A stretch of 64,000 bases of DNA from Deltaproteobacteria bacterium Ga0077539 (GTDB lineage Bacteria > Myxococcota_A > Polyangia > Polyangiales > Ga0077539), in the NCBI GenBank assembly GCA_001465015.1, contig LNEO01000150.1, positions 1-64,000 of the forward strand. The letters are read 5' to 3'. The notes below the pieces were generated by a model. It was given only the letters and a program-made list of their open reading frames with translations, was not told the DNA's origin and did no database searches. Positions 26,869 to 35,295 of the stretch are shown here, piece by piece; position 1 is the stretch's first letter, and every line of letters begins with the position of its first letter. The position numbers and the translations under genes are program-made.

Positions 26869-27807
26869 ATGCTCCCTTCGCTTCGCGCGCTCGTCACCGC
26901 AGCGCTCGCCCTCGCCTCGATCGGGTGCGCCCCGATGGCGGCCCCCGCGACCGACAGCGTCGCGCAAGACGCAACCGACACGACCGACGCGCGCGACCCC
27001 TCGGACGCCCGAGACGTCGAGCGCGCGATGGACGTCGCGCCCGATCGCGCCGTCGAGGACGCGGCCCTTTCGCCCGACGCAGCCGATTCTGACAGCGGCC
27101 GAGAAGACAGCGCCTCCCCCGCCGACGCCCCCGCGCCGCTTCGCGTGCTCTTCATCGGCAACAGCTATACGTACGTCAACGACCTGCCCGCGACGCTCGT
27201 GGCGATGACACGCGGATCGCGCACCGACGCGCTCACGGTCGACTCCGTCACCGTTGGCGGCGCCACGCTGCAGCTCCACTGGCAGATGACCGGAGCTCAG
27301 ACGCGGCTCGCCGCCGGCGGATACGGAGCGGTCGTGCTCCAGGGCCAGAGCGTCGAGCCGCTCTTTCAACCGACAGTGTTCGGGCGCTTCGCCGACGAGT
27401 TCGGGGCGCTCGCGCGAAGGACCAGCGCTCGACCGGTCTGGTTCGCGACGTGGGCGAGGCGCGCAGGAGACCCGCTGTACACAGAGAGCTTCAGCGGCGG
27501 CAGCCCCGACGCGATGACCCGCGGACTCGAGCGCGAGTACGCCGCCGCCGCCACGCGCAACGGAGGCACGCTCGCCAAGGTCGGCGAGGCCTGGCGTCGC
27601 GCGATCGCCGAGCGCCCCGCGCTCGCGCTGCACAGCGACGACGGCTCGCACCCGTCCGTCGCAGGGACCTACCTCGCCGCGTGCGTCTTCTACGCGGCGC
27701 TCTTCGGGCACGCCGTGAGCGAGACCGCCGAGGTCCCTTCTGGTCTCGGCGCAGAGGACGCGCGAGCGCTCCGCGCGATCGCCGCCGCGGTTCACGCCGA
27801 GCGATGA
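26869..27807 (+). CDS. SGNH-hydrolase-like lipoprotein
   Basis: 312 residues. Signal peptide with lipobox LASIGC (Cys20), followed by a long Asp/Ala-rich linker. The hydrolase part starts at VLFIGNSYTYVNDLP, a variant of the GDSx block with Asn replacing Asp. It has GYGAVVLQGQS in the block-III position and ends with HSDDGSHPSVAGTYLAA, containing the Asp-x-x-His pair. SGNH enzymes are esterases or acetylesterases of carbohydrate or lipid. The missing block-III Asn-Asp context makes activity uncertain. It stands alone on the plus strand. Confidence 0.75.
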   Translation: MLPSLRALVTAALALASIGCAPMAAPATDSVAQDATDTTDARDPSDARDVERAMDVAPDRAVEDAALSPDAADSDSGREDSASPADAPAPLRVLFIGNSYTYVNDLPATLVAMTRGSRTDALTVDSVTVGGATLQLHWQMTGAQTRLAAGGYGAVVLQGQSVEPLFQPTVFGRFADEFGALARRTSARPVWFATWARRAGDPLYTESFSGGSPDAMTRGLEREYAAAATRNGGTLAKVGEAWRRAIAERPALALHSDDGSHPSVAGTYLAACVFYAALFGHAVSETAEVPSGLGAEDARALRAIAAAVHAER

Positions 27808-27933
27808 CGAGCGCGTCTCGCCGCTAAAGACACAGCATCGCTCGAGTTCTGCGCCTGTGCGCTTCGCCCCTCGCTGCAGACCCGCGTCCAGTAGGGCGCA
27901 GGGCGCCGCGCCGTCCGCGGGCTGTAGCGACCA

Positions 27934-28440
27934 TCACTGCGGCTGCGCCCGCCCCGACAAGAGCGCGCGCACCGCTTCGAAGCGCTCATTGGGAACGGTG
28001 ATCGCCAGGTTGTACTGCGCGATCTGCCACCGTCCTTCTTCGCGAACGAGCACGCCGCTTCCGCGCGCAGCGCCCAGGTTGACCGCGTCGAGGTCCTCGT
28101 CGAAGAAGGCCACGTCGCCGCGGACCATCACCGCGCGCCGCGTCGAGCGCATCGACCACCCGCGACGATCAGCGAAGGGCCGCGCTGCGTAGGCGCGAAA
28201 CTGCTCCTTGCTCCAGCGCTCGGTCGCGTCGGTCCCGAGAAAGACACCGTCGCTCGAGATGTGCCGCATGTAGCGCTCGAGGTCCGACGCAGCCGCGGCG
28301 GCGTGCCAGTCGTCGAGCACCGCGTCGATCGACGCCCGCTCGTCGGGCATCGCGACGTGCGTCGTCCATCGAGGGCCGCTCGCGCAGCCCGAGAGCGTGA
28401 CGTAGAGCGCGGCCGCGAGGGCCATCGAGGGCGTCTTCAT
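27934..28440 (-). CDS. SnoaL-like (NTF2-fold) lipoprotein
   Basis: 168 residues from ATG 28440. A signal peptide ends in LSGC (lipobox). The mature domain starts DERASIDAVLDDWHAAAAASDLERYMRH and ends with VLVREEGRWQIAQYNL, the SnoaL/DUF4440-type fold found in calcium/calmodulin-associated and polyketide cyclase-like proteins. The function is unknown; it may be a ligand-binding envelope protein. A longer start at 28467 would disrupt the signal peptide. Confidence 0.78.
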   Translation of the reverse strand: MKTPSMALAAALYVTLSGCASGPRWTTHVAMPDERASIDAVLDDWHAAAAASDLERYMRHISSDGVFLGTDATERWSKEQFRAYAARPFADRRGWSMRSTRRAVMVRGDVAFFDEDLDAVNLGAARGSGVLVREEGRWQIAQYNLAITVPNERFEAVRALLSGRAQPQ

Positions 28441-28519
28441 GAGCGTCGAGGATGCCGCAATTTGCACAGGCGCGAGCCAGAATCACGAGCCATCGTCGGC
28501 CGCGTTTCACTCCGCGCGA

Positions 28520-29224
28520 TCACGAGTCGCTCGCGATGCCCCGAGCGGACAGGCGCGCGACGATCTTCGCGATCTGCTCTTGTCGGACGCGAAATCGCTC
28601 GGCGAGCTCTCGTTGCACCGCCTCGGTCAGCTCGGGCGGAGCCACCCTTGGGTGTCCGCAGCCAAACGGCGGCTTCGGGTCGTACTCGAGAAAGAGCTCG
28701 AGCTTCTTGGCGAACGCTTCTCCCGTCACTTCCGCGGCCACGCGAAGGGCGAAGTCGATCCCCGCGGTGACCCCGCCAGCGGTGATGCGGTTGCGATCGA
28801 CCACGACGCGCTCGCTCACGGGCGTCGCGCCGAACATCGAGAGCAACGGCAGAAAGGCCCAGTGCGTCGCCGCGCGGTAGCCCTGCAGGAGGCCAGCGGC
28901 GCCGAGCACGAGCGAGCCCGTGCACGCCGCGGAGACCCATTTCGCCTTCGCTCCACGAGCGGCCACGAAATCAATCCACGCGTCGTCCTCCATGATCGCG
29001 ACCTGCCCTCCCCCGCCGGGAACGAACAGGACATCCAGCGCCGGACACGCCTCGTGCGTCGTCGTCGGAGCGATCGAGAGCCCCGTGTCGCTTCGAACGA
29101 GCGACGGGTCCTTCGAAATCAGATGCACCACCGTGTCGGGCATCCGCGCGAAGACCTCGAAGGGCCCCGTCAGGTCGAGCTGAGTGAGTCCGGGAAACAG
29201 CAGCATTCCGATGTGCGTGGTCAT
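28520..29224 (-). CDS. DJ-1/PfpI-family protein (isonitrile hydratase-like)
   Basis: 234 residues from ATG 29224. Characteristic segments are [33 protein letters not shown], the nucleophile-elbow [24 protein letters not shown]-like stretch (here GYRAATHW) and [13 protein letters not shown]. Together these are close to the isonitrile hydratase/InhA branch of the DJ-1 superfamily. Its catalytic Cys would be in the AACTGS motif. It is divergent from a GlxA-type AraC regulator that itself has a DJ-1 domain; the two share a control region with a perfect inverted repeat. Confidence 0.9.
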   Translation of the reverse strand: [234 protein letters not shown]

Positions 29225-29251
29225 GAACGAGAGCCTAGGCCCGGAGGCGTC

Positions 29252-29286
29252 TGGCAGAAATGACATGGATAGAGCAAATTCTGCCA
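29252..29286. promoter_or_regulatory. Operator-like inverted repeat TGGCAGAA-N19-TTCTGCCA
   Basis: Two perfect 8-bp arms (29252-29259 and 29279-29286) separated by 19 bp lie between the divergent DJ-1 and GlxA-type genes. The second arm ends at the base before the ATG at 29287. If the regulator starts there, the repeat lies entirely in the shared promoter region, as expected for an AraC/GlxA autoregulatory site. Confidence 0.6.
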
Positions 29287-30333
29287 ATGCGAGATCGACG
29301 CGACGACGCGCGCAGGGTGATCGTGGTGGTGTTCGACGGGATGCAGTCGCTCGACGCGACCGGTCCCGCCGAGGTGTTCGCGAGCGCCTCGCGCATCGCC
29401 TCGAAGCCCCTGTACGAGGTGATCGTCGCGAGTCACGGAGGCGGACTGCGCAAGACGACCGCGGGGTACGCCATCGAGACGCGCGCGCTCGCGTCGCTTC
29501 GGCCCACCGAGCGAGACACGGTGCTCGTGTGCGGCGGCGAAGCGGCCGCCGTGCGCGCGGCGGTGCGAGAGAGAGCCCTGCTCGCGTGGCTCGTGCGCGC
29601 AGAGCCCATCGTCGAGCGCATCGGGTCTGTGTGCTCAGGAGCGTTCGTGCTCGCCGCGGCGGGCCTGCTCGATCACAAACGGGCCGCGACGCACTGGTCT
29701 GCGTGCGCGCTGCTCGCCGAGCTGCGGCCCGCGGTGAAGGTCGACCGCGAGGCGATCTTCGTCGAAGACGGTCGCACCTGGACCTCTGCCGGAGTGACCA
29801 CTGGAATCGACATGGCCCTCGCGATGATCGAGCGAGATCACCCTCGAGCGCTGGTCGACGAGGTCGCGGCGAGGCTCGTTCTCTATGCGCGACGCCCGGG
29901 ATTTCAGTCGCAGTGGAGCGACGCGCTCGTCGCGCAGCGCGGCTCGGCGCTCGTCGCGCCCGCCGTCGAGTGGGCCCGGACGCACCTGCAATCGAAGCTC
30001 TCGGTCGAGTCTCTCGCCAGGCGCGCGGCGATGTCCGTGCGGACCTTTCATCGTCGGTGCGCGAGCGAGCTCGGGACCACTCCGGCGCGCGTCGTCGCGC
30101 AGCTGCGGATCGAGCGAGCCAAGACGCTGTTGTCGACGACGGACCTCTCGGTCAAGCAGATCGCGACGCACTGCGGGCTCCGCGACGGCGCGCAGCTCGC
30201 GAGGCTGTGTCGACGCGCGCTGGGCGTTTCTCCCGTGGAGTTTCGCGGGCGATTCTCGCGATCGACCTCCGATAGTCAGCTCGCTTCGAGCACGCGCCCG
30301 AGCGCGAGCAGCGTCGCGTCCTCGAAGCGCTGA
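29287..30333 (+). CDS. GlxA-type transcriptional regulator (DJ-1 domain plus AraC HTH)
   Basis: 348 residues from ATG 29287; an alternative ATG at 29260 would place the inverted repeat inside the coding region. The N-terminal DJ-1/PfpI-like domain (VIVVVFDGMQSLDATGPAEVF, VCSGAFVLAAAGLLDHKRAATHW, GVTTGIDMALAMI) is followed by an AraC DNA-binding domain (SVESLARRAAMSVRTFHRRCASELG, LSVKQIATHCGLRDGAQLARLCRRALGVSPVEFR). It is the GlxA layout, with ligand or redox sensing by the Cys of VCSGAF. It probably controls itself and the divergent DJ-1 protein. Its 3' end overlaps the convergent amidase gene by 58 bp. Confidence 0.9.
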   Translation: MRDRRDDARRVIVVVFDGMQSLDATGPAEVFASASRIASKPLYEVIVASHGGGLRKTTAGYAIETRALASLRPTERDTVLVCGGEAAAVRAAVRERALLAWLVRAEPIVERIGSVCSGAFVLAAAGLLDHKRAATHWSACALLAELRPAVKVDREAIFVEDGRTWTSAGVTTGIDMALAMIERDHPRALVDEVAARLVLYARRPGFQSQWSDALVAQRGSALVAPAVEWARTHLQSKLSVESLARRAAMSVRTFHRRCASELGTTPARVVAQLRIERAKTLLSTTDLSVKQIATHCGLRDGAQLARLCRRALGVSPVEFRGRFSRSTSDSQLASSTRPSASSVASSKR

Positions 30334-31664
30334 CCGATGAGCTGCACCCCCACCGGCATCCCGTCGATCGTCGCAAACGGAACGCTCAACGCCGGCTGCC
30401 CCGTCACGTTGGCGAGCGCCGTAAACGCGCCGAGCGGCGTGACCGCGCGAAAGACCTCCGCCGGCGGCAAGTGCGCGAACTCGCCCACGTCGAAGGGCAT
30501 CACGCTCACGCTCGGCGCGAGCATCACGTCCAAGCCCTCCATCTCCGAGCGGCCCTTCTCTTCGAACGAGCGCACGAGCGAGGCGGCCTTCGACTCGGGC
30601 ACAGTGCGCCCGGTCTCCCAGAACCACCGCGCGAACTCGCCGAGTCGCTTCGGCGAATAAATGGGAATCCGCGAGATGAATCGCTGGTAGACGGGCACGA
30701 AATCGTCGAGCTCGACCTTCGCGCTCACGCGAAGCTCCACCGTGTGACCCGCCGCGCGCAGGACATCCGCGGCGCGCTCGACCACCGCCGCGATCCGCGC
30801 GTCGATGTCCCCCACGGGCGGCTCGAGAAAGAGCCCCACGCGCAGCGGACGAACGCGCTCTTTCGACCGCGACAGGTGACCTTTGCGCGAGGGATCGCAC
30901 AGCGCGTCGAGCAGCGCGGCCACGTCGTCGATCGAGCGCCCCATCGGCCCGTTCGTCGCGAGCCCGTACGTGTCGATCTTGTCCGATCGATCCGGGACGA
31001 GGTGGCGTGTGGGCTTCAAGCCGACCAGCCCGTTGAGCGACGAGGGAATGCGAATCGACCCCGCCCCGTCGCTGCCCGGCGCGACCGACAAGAGCCCCGC
31101 GGCGAGCGCAGCGGCGGCGCCCCCCGAGGAGCCACCAGCAGTCTTCGCAGTGTTCCACGGGTTGCGCGTGGGCGGCATGATGGGCGACTCGACGATCGGC
31201 AAGATCCCCAGCTCGGACATCGTGGTCTTTCCCACGATCACGACGCCCGCGTCTCGCACGCGCTTGACGAACGGGTCGTCCACCGGCGTCCACAGCCAGT
31301 CGAACGCCTTCGATCCGATCCTCGTGCGCGTCATCCGCACGAGGTGGTGGTCCTTGATCGCCGTCACCGTCCCGTGCAGCGGCCCGAGCAGCTGCCCCTT
31401 CGCGCGCATCGCGTCGAGCCGATCGGCCTCGCGCAGCGCAGCGCGCTCGAGCACTGACACAAACGCGCACAGCGCAGGATCGAAGCGATGAATCCTCGCG
31501 AGGTAACGCTCGGTGAGCGCCCTCGACGTGAGCGTTCCGTCTGCGATGCGCGCGGCTTGCTCGAGCGCGGTGAGCTCGATGATCTCGTCGCCGCGATACC
31601 TGGGCGCCAACGGGTGAACGCGCTTCGAATGAGAGGCCGTCGCCATATTCATCGGAGCATACAC
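30276..31664 (-). CDS. Amidase-signature enzyme
   Basis: 462 residues. The Ser-cisSer-Lys triad is visible: TAIKDHH (Lys104), GGSSGG (Ser180) and GSDGAGSIRIPSS (nucleophile near Ser203). Family regions such as GTVTAIKDHH and GLVGLKPTRHLVP are present. It hydrolyses amide bonds of unknown substrate. The start is uncertain among ATGs at 31664, 31652 and 31646. It converges on the GlxA regulator, with 3' ends overlapping by 58 bp. Confidence 0.92.
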   Translation of the reverse strand: MYAPMNMATASHSKRVHPLAPRYRGDEIIELTALEQAARIADGTLTSRALTERYLARIHRFDPALCAFVSVLERAALREADRLDAMRAKGQLLGPLHGTVTAIKDHHLVRMTRTRIGSKAFDWLWTPVDDPFVKRVRDAGVVIVGKTTMSELGILPIVESPIMPPTRNPWNTAKTAGGSSGGAAAALAAGLLSVAPGSDGAGSIRIPSSLNGLVGLKPTRHLVPDRSDKIDTYGLATNGPMGRSIDDVAALLDALCDPSRKGHLSRSKERVRPLRVGLFLEPPVGDIDARIAAVVERAADVLRAAGHTVELRVSAKVELDDFVPVYQRFISRIPIYSPKRLGEFARWFWETGRTVPESKAASLVRSFEEKGRSEMEGLDVMLAPSVSVMPFDVGEFAHLPPAEVFRAVTPLGAFTALANVTGQPALSVPFATIDGMPVGVQLIGQRFEDATLLALGRVLEAS

Positions 31665-31668
31665 CGCG

Positions 31669-32352
31669 CTAGCCCTCCTTCGTCTCCTGCGATCGCTGCG
31701 CGCGGGCCACGCCCCTCGCGCGACGCACGTGCGACGCGAGCTGCTGCAGCGCCACGAGCGTCACCGTCAACACGGTCATTTCGATTACATGTGCTCTCAA
31801 CCAGACCGTGAGCGCCTCGGTCCAGCGCGTCGCCGCGCTCCCGAGCAGCAACGAAAACAGCACGAAACCCAGCTGCCCCAGCGCCATCCACGGGACAAAC
31901 GTTCGAAGCGGCGTTCGGCTGACCCCCGCCACCGTGTTGCAGATGTACGAAGGCCACAGCAAGAGCGACGGCGCCGTGTACCGCACGAACACCGTCTCGA
32001 ACCAGGTCAACAGCCGGTGGGCGAGCACGAAGCGCCTCGCCGCCGCCTCGAGCACGGCGCGCCCGTACAACAGCCCGAAGCCGTAGGTCGACAGCATCGC
32101 GACGATCCGCCGCACGACCGCGAGCGGGATCAGCACCTCGGGGCCGAGCCTCGGCGCGAGGAGCACGATGTTGCGCATGTCCGCGGAGGTCAACAGCAAC
32201 GCGATCGGGTGCTCGACGAGCAGATACGGGAGCATCGCCGTGCCCGCGGTGCTCACCACGAACGTCCCCACGATGAGCGCTTGGATCGCCCGACGCTGCG
32301 CGGTCGAGAGCGAATCCACGGGCTCGCGCTCGCGCTCGCTGTCAGTCGTCAT
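31669..32352 (-). CDS. DedA/VTT-type membrane protein
   Basis: 227 residues from ATG 32352. Several hydrophobic helices, with the family-like pair APSLLLWPSYICNTVAGVSRTPLRTFVPWMALGQ, which resembles the DedA pattern R-x-P-[16-18]-G-x-M/R-P. Helices before (ALIVGTFVVSTAGTAMLPYLLV) and after (EALTVWLRAHVIEMTVLTV) complete a likely VTT fold. Such proteins are lipid or peptide scramblase/flippase-type transporters. The acidic N-terminal tail is unusual. Confidence 0.6.
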   Translation of the reverse strand: MTTDSEREREPVDSLSTAQRRAIQALIVGTFVVSTAGTAMLPYLLVEHPIALLLTSADMRNIVLLAPRLGPEVLIPLAVVRRIVAMLSTYGFGLLYGRAVLEAAARRFVLAHRLLTWFETVFVRYTAPSLLLWPSYICNTVAGVSRTPLRTFVPWMALGQLGFVLFSLLLGSAATRWTEALTVWLRAHVIEMTVLTVTLVALQQLASHVRRARGVARAQRSQETKEG

Positions 32353-32505
32353 CGCAATCGGCGCGGGATGCGCGTCTCGGCCCATCGAGCCGACGACGAT
32401 AGTGCACATCGCCCGATTCGAAAGCCTTCAACGACGCGCGCTCCGCACTCTCGCCACAGGAGTTCGTCGGAATACCAAACGCCCGTCCCGTCGTTGCTCG
32501 CGACC

Positions 32506-33249
32506 ATGCCAGAGAAACCACGCTCCCCATGGGGCACCCTCGTCGCCGCGCTCGGCGCCGTGTTCGTCGCGCTGATCGTCGCGCGCACCACCCTCCACGC
32601 CGTGCGCGTGAAGTTTCGCGATCAGACCATCTCCGTCACGGGTTCGGCGCGACAGCGCATCCGATCGGACCTCGTCCTTTGGTCCTGTACGATCTCCGCG
32701 CGCGCGACCGATCGCGCGTCGGCGTACGCCGAGCTCACCGCTGGGGTCACCCGCGTGCGCGCGTGGCTGCGCTCGCGGGGCATCTCCGAGAGCCAGATCG
32801 TCGTCGATCCAGTGACCACGCAAGAGCAGTTCGCCCGCAATCAAGAGGGACAGCCGATCCCCGAGCAGGTCATCGGCTACGTGCTCTCGCAGTCGGTCAC
32901 GATCGAGTCTCGCGACGTCGACCGCGTCACCGAGGTCTCGCGCGCGGTGACGGACCTCATTCACCAGGGCGTGGCCGTGCAGTCGCACGCGCCCCGCTAC
33001 ATCTTCACGGACCTCGCGCGATTGAAGATCCGCCTGATCGCCGACGCCTCGCGCGACGCCAGGACCCGCGCCGAGAACGTCGCCGCCCAGACGCAGAGCC
33101 GCATTCGCAACCTGAGCTCCGCGCAAATGGGCGTGATCCAGGTCAACGCCGCCAACGAGACCGAGGTCAGCGCAGAGGGCGTCAACGACACGAGCGCGCT
33201 CGAAAAAGACGCCCTCGCCGTCGTGCGCGCGGTGTTCTACGTCGACTGA
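32506..33249 (+). CDS. SIMPL/DUF541-domain protein
   Basis: 247 residues from ATG 32506. A membrane anchor (TLVAALGAVFVALIVA) is followed by the SIMPL domain: ISVTGSARQRIRSDLVLWSCTISAR, LRSRGISESQI, VDPVTTQEQF, GYVLSQSVTIESRDVDRV, ADASRDARTRAENVAAQTQ. These domains form ring-like oligomers on the outer face of membranes. It is divergent from the DedA-like gene, 153 bp apart. Confidence 0.85.
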   Translation: MPEKPRSPWGTLVAALGAVFVALIVARTTLHAVRVKFRDQTISVTGSARQRIRSDLVLWSCTISARATDRASAYAELTAGVTRVRAWLRSRGISESQIVVDPVTTQEQFARNQEGQPIPEQVIGYVLSQSVTIESRDVDRVTEVSRAVTDLIHQGVAVQSHAPRYIFTDLARLKIRLIADASRDARTRAENVAAQTQSRIRNLSSAQMGVIQVNAANETEVSAEGVNDTSALEKDALAVVRAVFYVD

Positions 33250-33285
33250 TCACGGCGGCGCGGGCGGGGGCGCCGCGTTCGGTCG

Positions 33286-34542
33286 CTACCTCCGCGGAGG
33301 CACCACGGTCGGGATCACCTCCCAGCGCCCCGGAGCGCTCACGGTGATGCTCTCTCCGCGCCAGGCGCCGTCGACCGAGCGCGCGCGGACCGCGTGTCGT
33401 CCCGCTTGGACTCCGCTGAACACCGCCGTTCGGCCGGCGGCGAGCCAGCCGATCGCAGCGTCATCGACGAACAAGACCACCTCGCGTGGGCTGTTGTTGA
33501 CGGCCTCGAGCGTGCTCGAGACCGGCGCCCAGTTTCGCGGGCGCACGACGGGCGGCGCGTTGGCGGGACGCACGGGCTCGAGCGACAACAGCTCGCTCGG
33601 CGAGAAGAATCCCCCTTCGCCGCTGCGCGCGGGCGGGCGCAGCTCCGTCGTCGCCGCGTCGCGAGGAGGAACCGCGAGACTCGCCCGAGGCAGCTGCACG
33701 GCGCTCGACTCGGCCTTCACGAAGGACAACATCGGCACGCCCCGCGCGCGCAGCGTCACGCGCGAGGCGACCTTCGATCCCTCGCAGCCGGACCGAAGGG
33801 CGCCCGCTTCGCCGCCGAGCAACAGGGCGACGAAGACCCGACAAGACAGCGGACGGACAGCGGCCTGCGGCTCGGTCGAGAGCGTGACCGAGAGCGCTCC
33901 TCGCGTGGCGATCACGCTGTCGCCGTCGCGACGAAAGCTCACGGGAGCGGCCTGCGCATCGCTTCCCACGAACCACCGCCGGACCTCGTCGGGGCTCATC
34001 GCGCGGTGCTCGCTTTGCGCAGCGCCGATGAGGGCGAAGCCGCCCATCGTTCCGCGAGCGCCGATGCGAAAGCCCGGGGCGAGGATGAAGCCCGTGCCAT
34101 AAAAGAGCGCGATCAAGCGATCGCCCTGGTCATCGACGCGCAGGACCCGCTCGACCGCTGGGCGGTCGCGGCGCTCGTCGTTGAACTCCAGCGCGTACCG
34201 CGTGCGCACGACGTCCGCAGGCGTCTCGTCAGCGAACGTCGTGTCCGCCGGGACGAGGGCGCCCGAGACCTCGATCGTCGGCTCGCCGAGGGCCGCGTAC
34301 GCCTCGGCGTCGGCCTGGCGCATTAGCTCTTCGTGCGTGATGCCCACGCGCGGCGGGGCGACATCATCCATCGCGCTCGGGCCGCTCGTCGCGTCCACGG
34401 TCGGAGAGAGCGCGCGCCCTGCGTCCGCGCGGCTGGCGGGCGAACCCTGCGCAGCGGGCCGCGGCTCGCACCCGAGCGCGGTCGTTACGCAAGCACACAC
34501 AATCAAATGCCCCTGCCAGAATCCAGTGCTATCCACGCTCAC
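33286..34542 (-). CDS. Lipoprotein of unknown function, PEGA-like C-terminus
   Basis: 418 residues from a GTG at 34542 that overlaps the TGA of the preceding gene by 4 bp. Signal peptide with lipobox TALGC (Cys25). The middle region is of unknown fold (FILAPGFRIGARGTMGGFALIG, PLSCRVFVALLLGG). The C-terminus has REVVLFVDDAAIGWLAAGRTAVFSGVQAGRHAVRARS, a PEGA-like repeat implicated in surface binding. Probably an envelope protein co-produced with the small protein upstream. Confidence 0.7.
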   Translation of the reverse strand: MSVDSTGFWQGHLIVCACVTTALGCEPRPAAQGSPASRADAGRALSPTVDATSGPSAMDDVAPPRVGITHEELMRQADAEAYAALGEPTIEVSGALVPADTTFADETPADVVRTRYALEFNDERRDRPAVERVLRVDDQGDRLIALFYGTGFILAPGFRIGARGTMGGFALIGAAQSEHRAMSPDEVRRWFVGSDAQAAPVSFRRDGDSVIATRGALSVTLSTEPQAAVRPLSCRVFVALLLGGEAGALRSGCEGSKVASRVTLRARGVPMLSFVKAESSAVQLPRASLAVPPRDAATTELRPPARSGEGGFFSPSELLSLEPVRPANAPPVVRPRNWAPVSSTLEAVNNSPREVVLFVDDAAIGWLAAGRTAVFSGVQAGRHAVRARSVDGAWRGESITVSAPGRWEVIPTVVPPRR

Positions 34543-34928
34543 TTATCCATCGACTGCACCGAGGCGCCCAGCGTCCGAAGCAGCTCTCCCACGACGGGAT
34601 CGCGCTGCAAGAAGTCACGCACCTGAGCCTCGACCGCTGGCCTCATCGTCGGAGGGACTCGATTGCGCTGCATCGCGGCCTCGGTCAACCGAGAGACAGC
34701 CTCGTTGGGCGTGATCGCTCCTGCCTTCAAGTCCGCGACGACCGACTGCGTGCTCGCCGGGCCTTCTGCGGCGCCCGTGCCCGAGGACTTGCCGACAGGG
34801 CCTGTCTCTCCCACGCGCTCACGAAACGAAGGTCCCGATGGACTCGTGGGGCTTGCAGAGGGCCCCGCCCCAGAGGGCCCCTCGATCCCTGGGGTCGGCG
34901 TCTTCGACGGTGGTTTGATCGACGTCAT
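34539..34928 (-). CDS. Small low-complexity protein with helical C-terminal domain
   Basis: 129 residues. The first ~60 are Pro/Ser/Gly/Thr-rich (PGIEGPSGAGPSASPTSPSG). A compact helical end follows (TQSVVADLKAGAITPNEAVSRLTEAAM and VRDFLQRDPVVGELLRTL). No signal peptide. The disordered-plus-helical layout recalls secretion-system substrates or inner-rod or chaperone-like proteins, but no family is identifiable. The gene reads into the lipoprotein gene at 34542 by a 4-bp overlap; upstream is a 367-bp interval with a tandem repeat. Confidence 0.65.
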   Translation of the reverse strand: MTSIKPPSKTPTPGIEGPSGAGPSASPTSPSGPSFRERVGETGPVGKSSGTGAAEGPASTQSVVADLKAGAITPNEAVSRLTEAAMQRNRVPPTMRPAVEAQVRDFLQRDPVVGELLRTLGASVQSMDK

Positions 34929-35295
34929 GGCACTGCTCCTTGCACTTTACACTTCAACGCTCGAATCGGTGGACAGAAGACTCGCGACAGACGCACGACG
35001 AACGCGCGGCAAACGTACACAGTGGCCTCGAAGGGGCGCCGCGGGACCAGTGTCGCCTCGGCGCCCCGTTCGAGCAAGCGAGCGCCTACCGCGACGCCCC
35101 GTTGGAAGGACTACACGCCACGAGCAATCTCCTGGGAAATATCCTGTGAATCTTGTGTTGCGTGTAGCCAACGGAAGGCGGCGCGAAATCCAGTCGACGC
35201 CCCGTTGGAAGGACTACACGCCACGAGCAATCTCCTGGGAAATATCCTGTGAATCTTGTGTTGCGTGGAGCCAACGGAAGGCGGCGCGATCAAGC
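34929..35295. other. 367-bp interval without a gene, holding a 103-bp tandem repeat
   Basis: Open frames here are low-complexity read-through of the repeat and are not believable as proteins. The interval lies between two minus-strand small-protein genes, so it must hold the leader or promoter of the 129-residue gene. It holds two copies of a 103-bp unit with hairpin arms, annotated separately. Confidence 0.7.
35092..35289. repeat. 103-bp direct tandem repeat with internal inverted repeats (two copies)
   Basis: Copy 1 is 35092-35194; copy 2 is 35195-35289 (95 bp present). They are identical except for one base (T at 35165, G at 35268). Within copy 1 the left arm CCGTTGG-(AAGGA)-CTACACGC (35099-35118) pairs with the right arm GCGTGTAG-CCAACGG (35160-35174). 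This gives a 15-bp stem with a 5-nt bulge and a 41-nt loop that is markedly richer in A/T than its surroundings. It may be a structured RNA, a regulatory duplication or a small palindromic mobile element. Confidence 0.9.

Noticed and set aside
34940-35293. Several short open frames over the tandem repeat, with a repeated 'WEISCESCVAC' peptide
   Set aside because: They are in-frame read-through of a non-coding 103-bp repeat, occur on both strands, and have no start signals.
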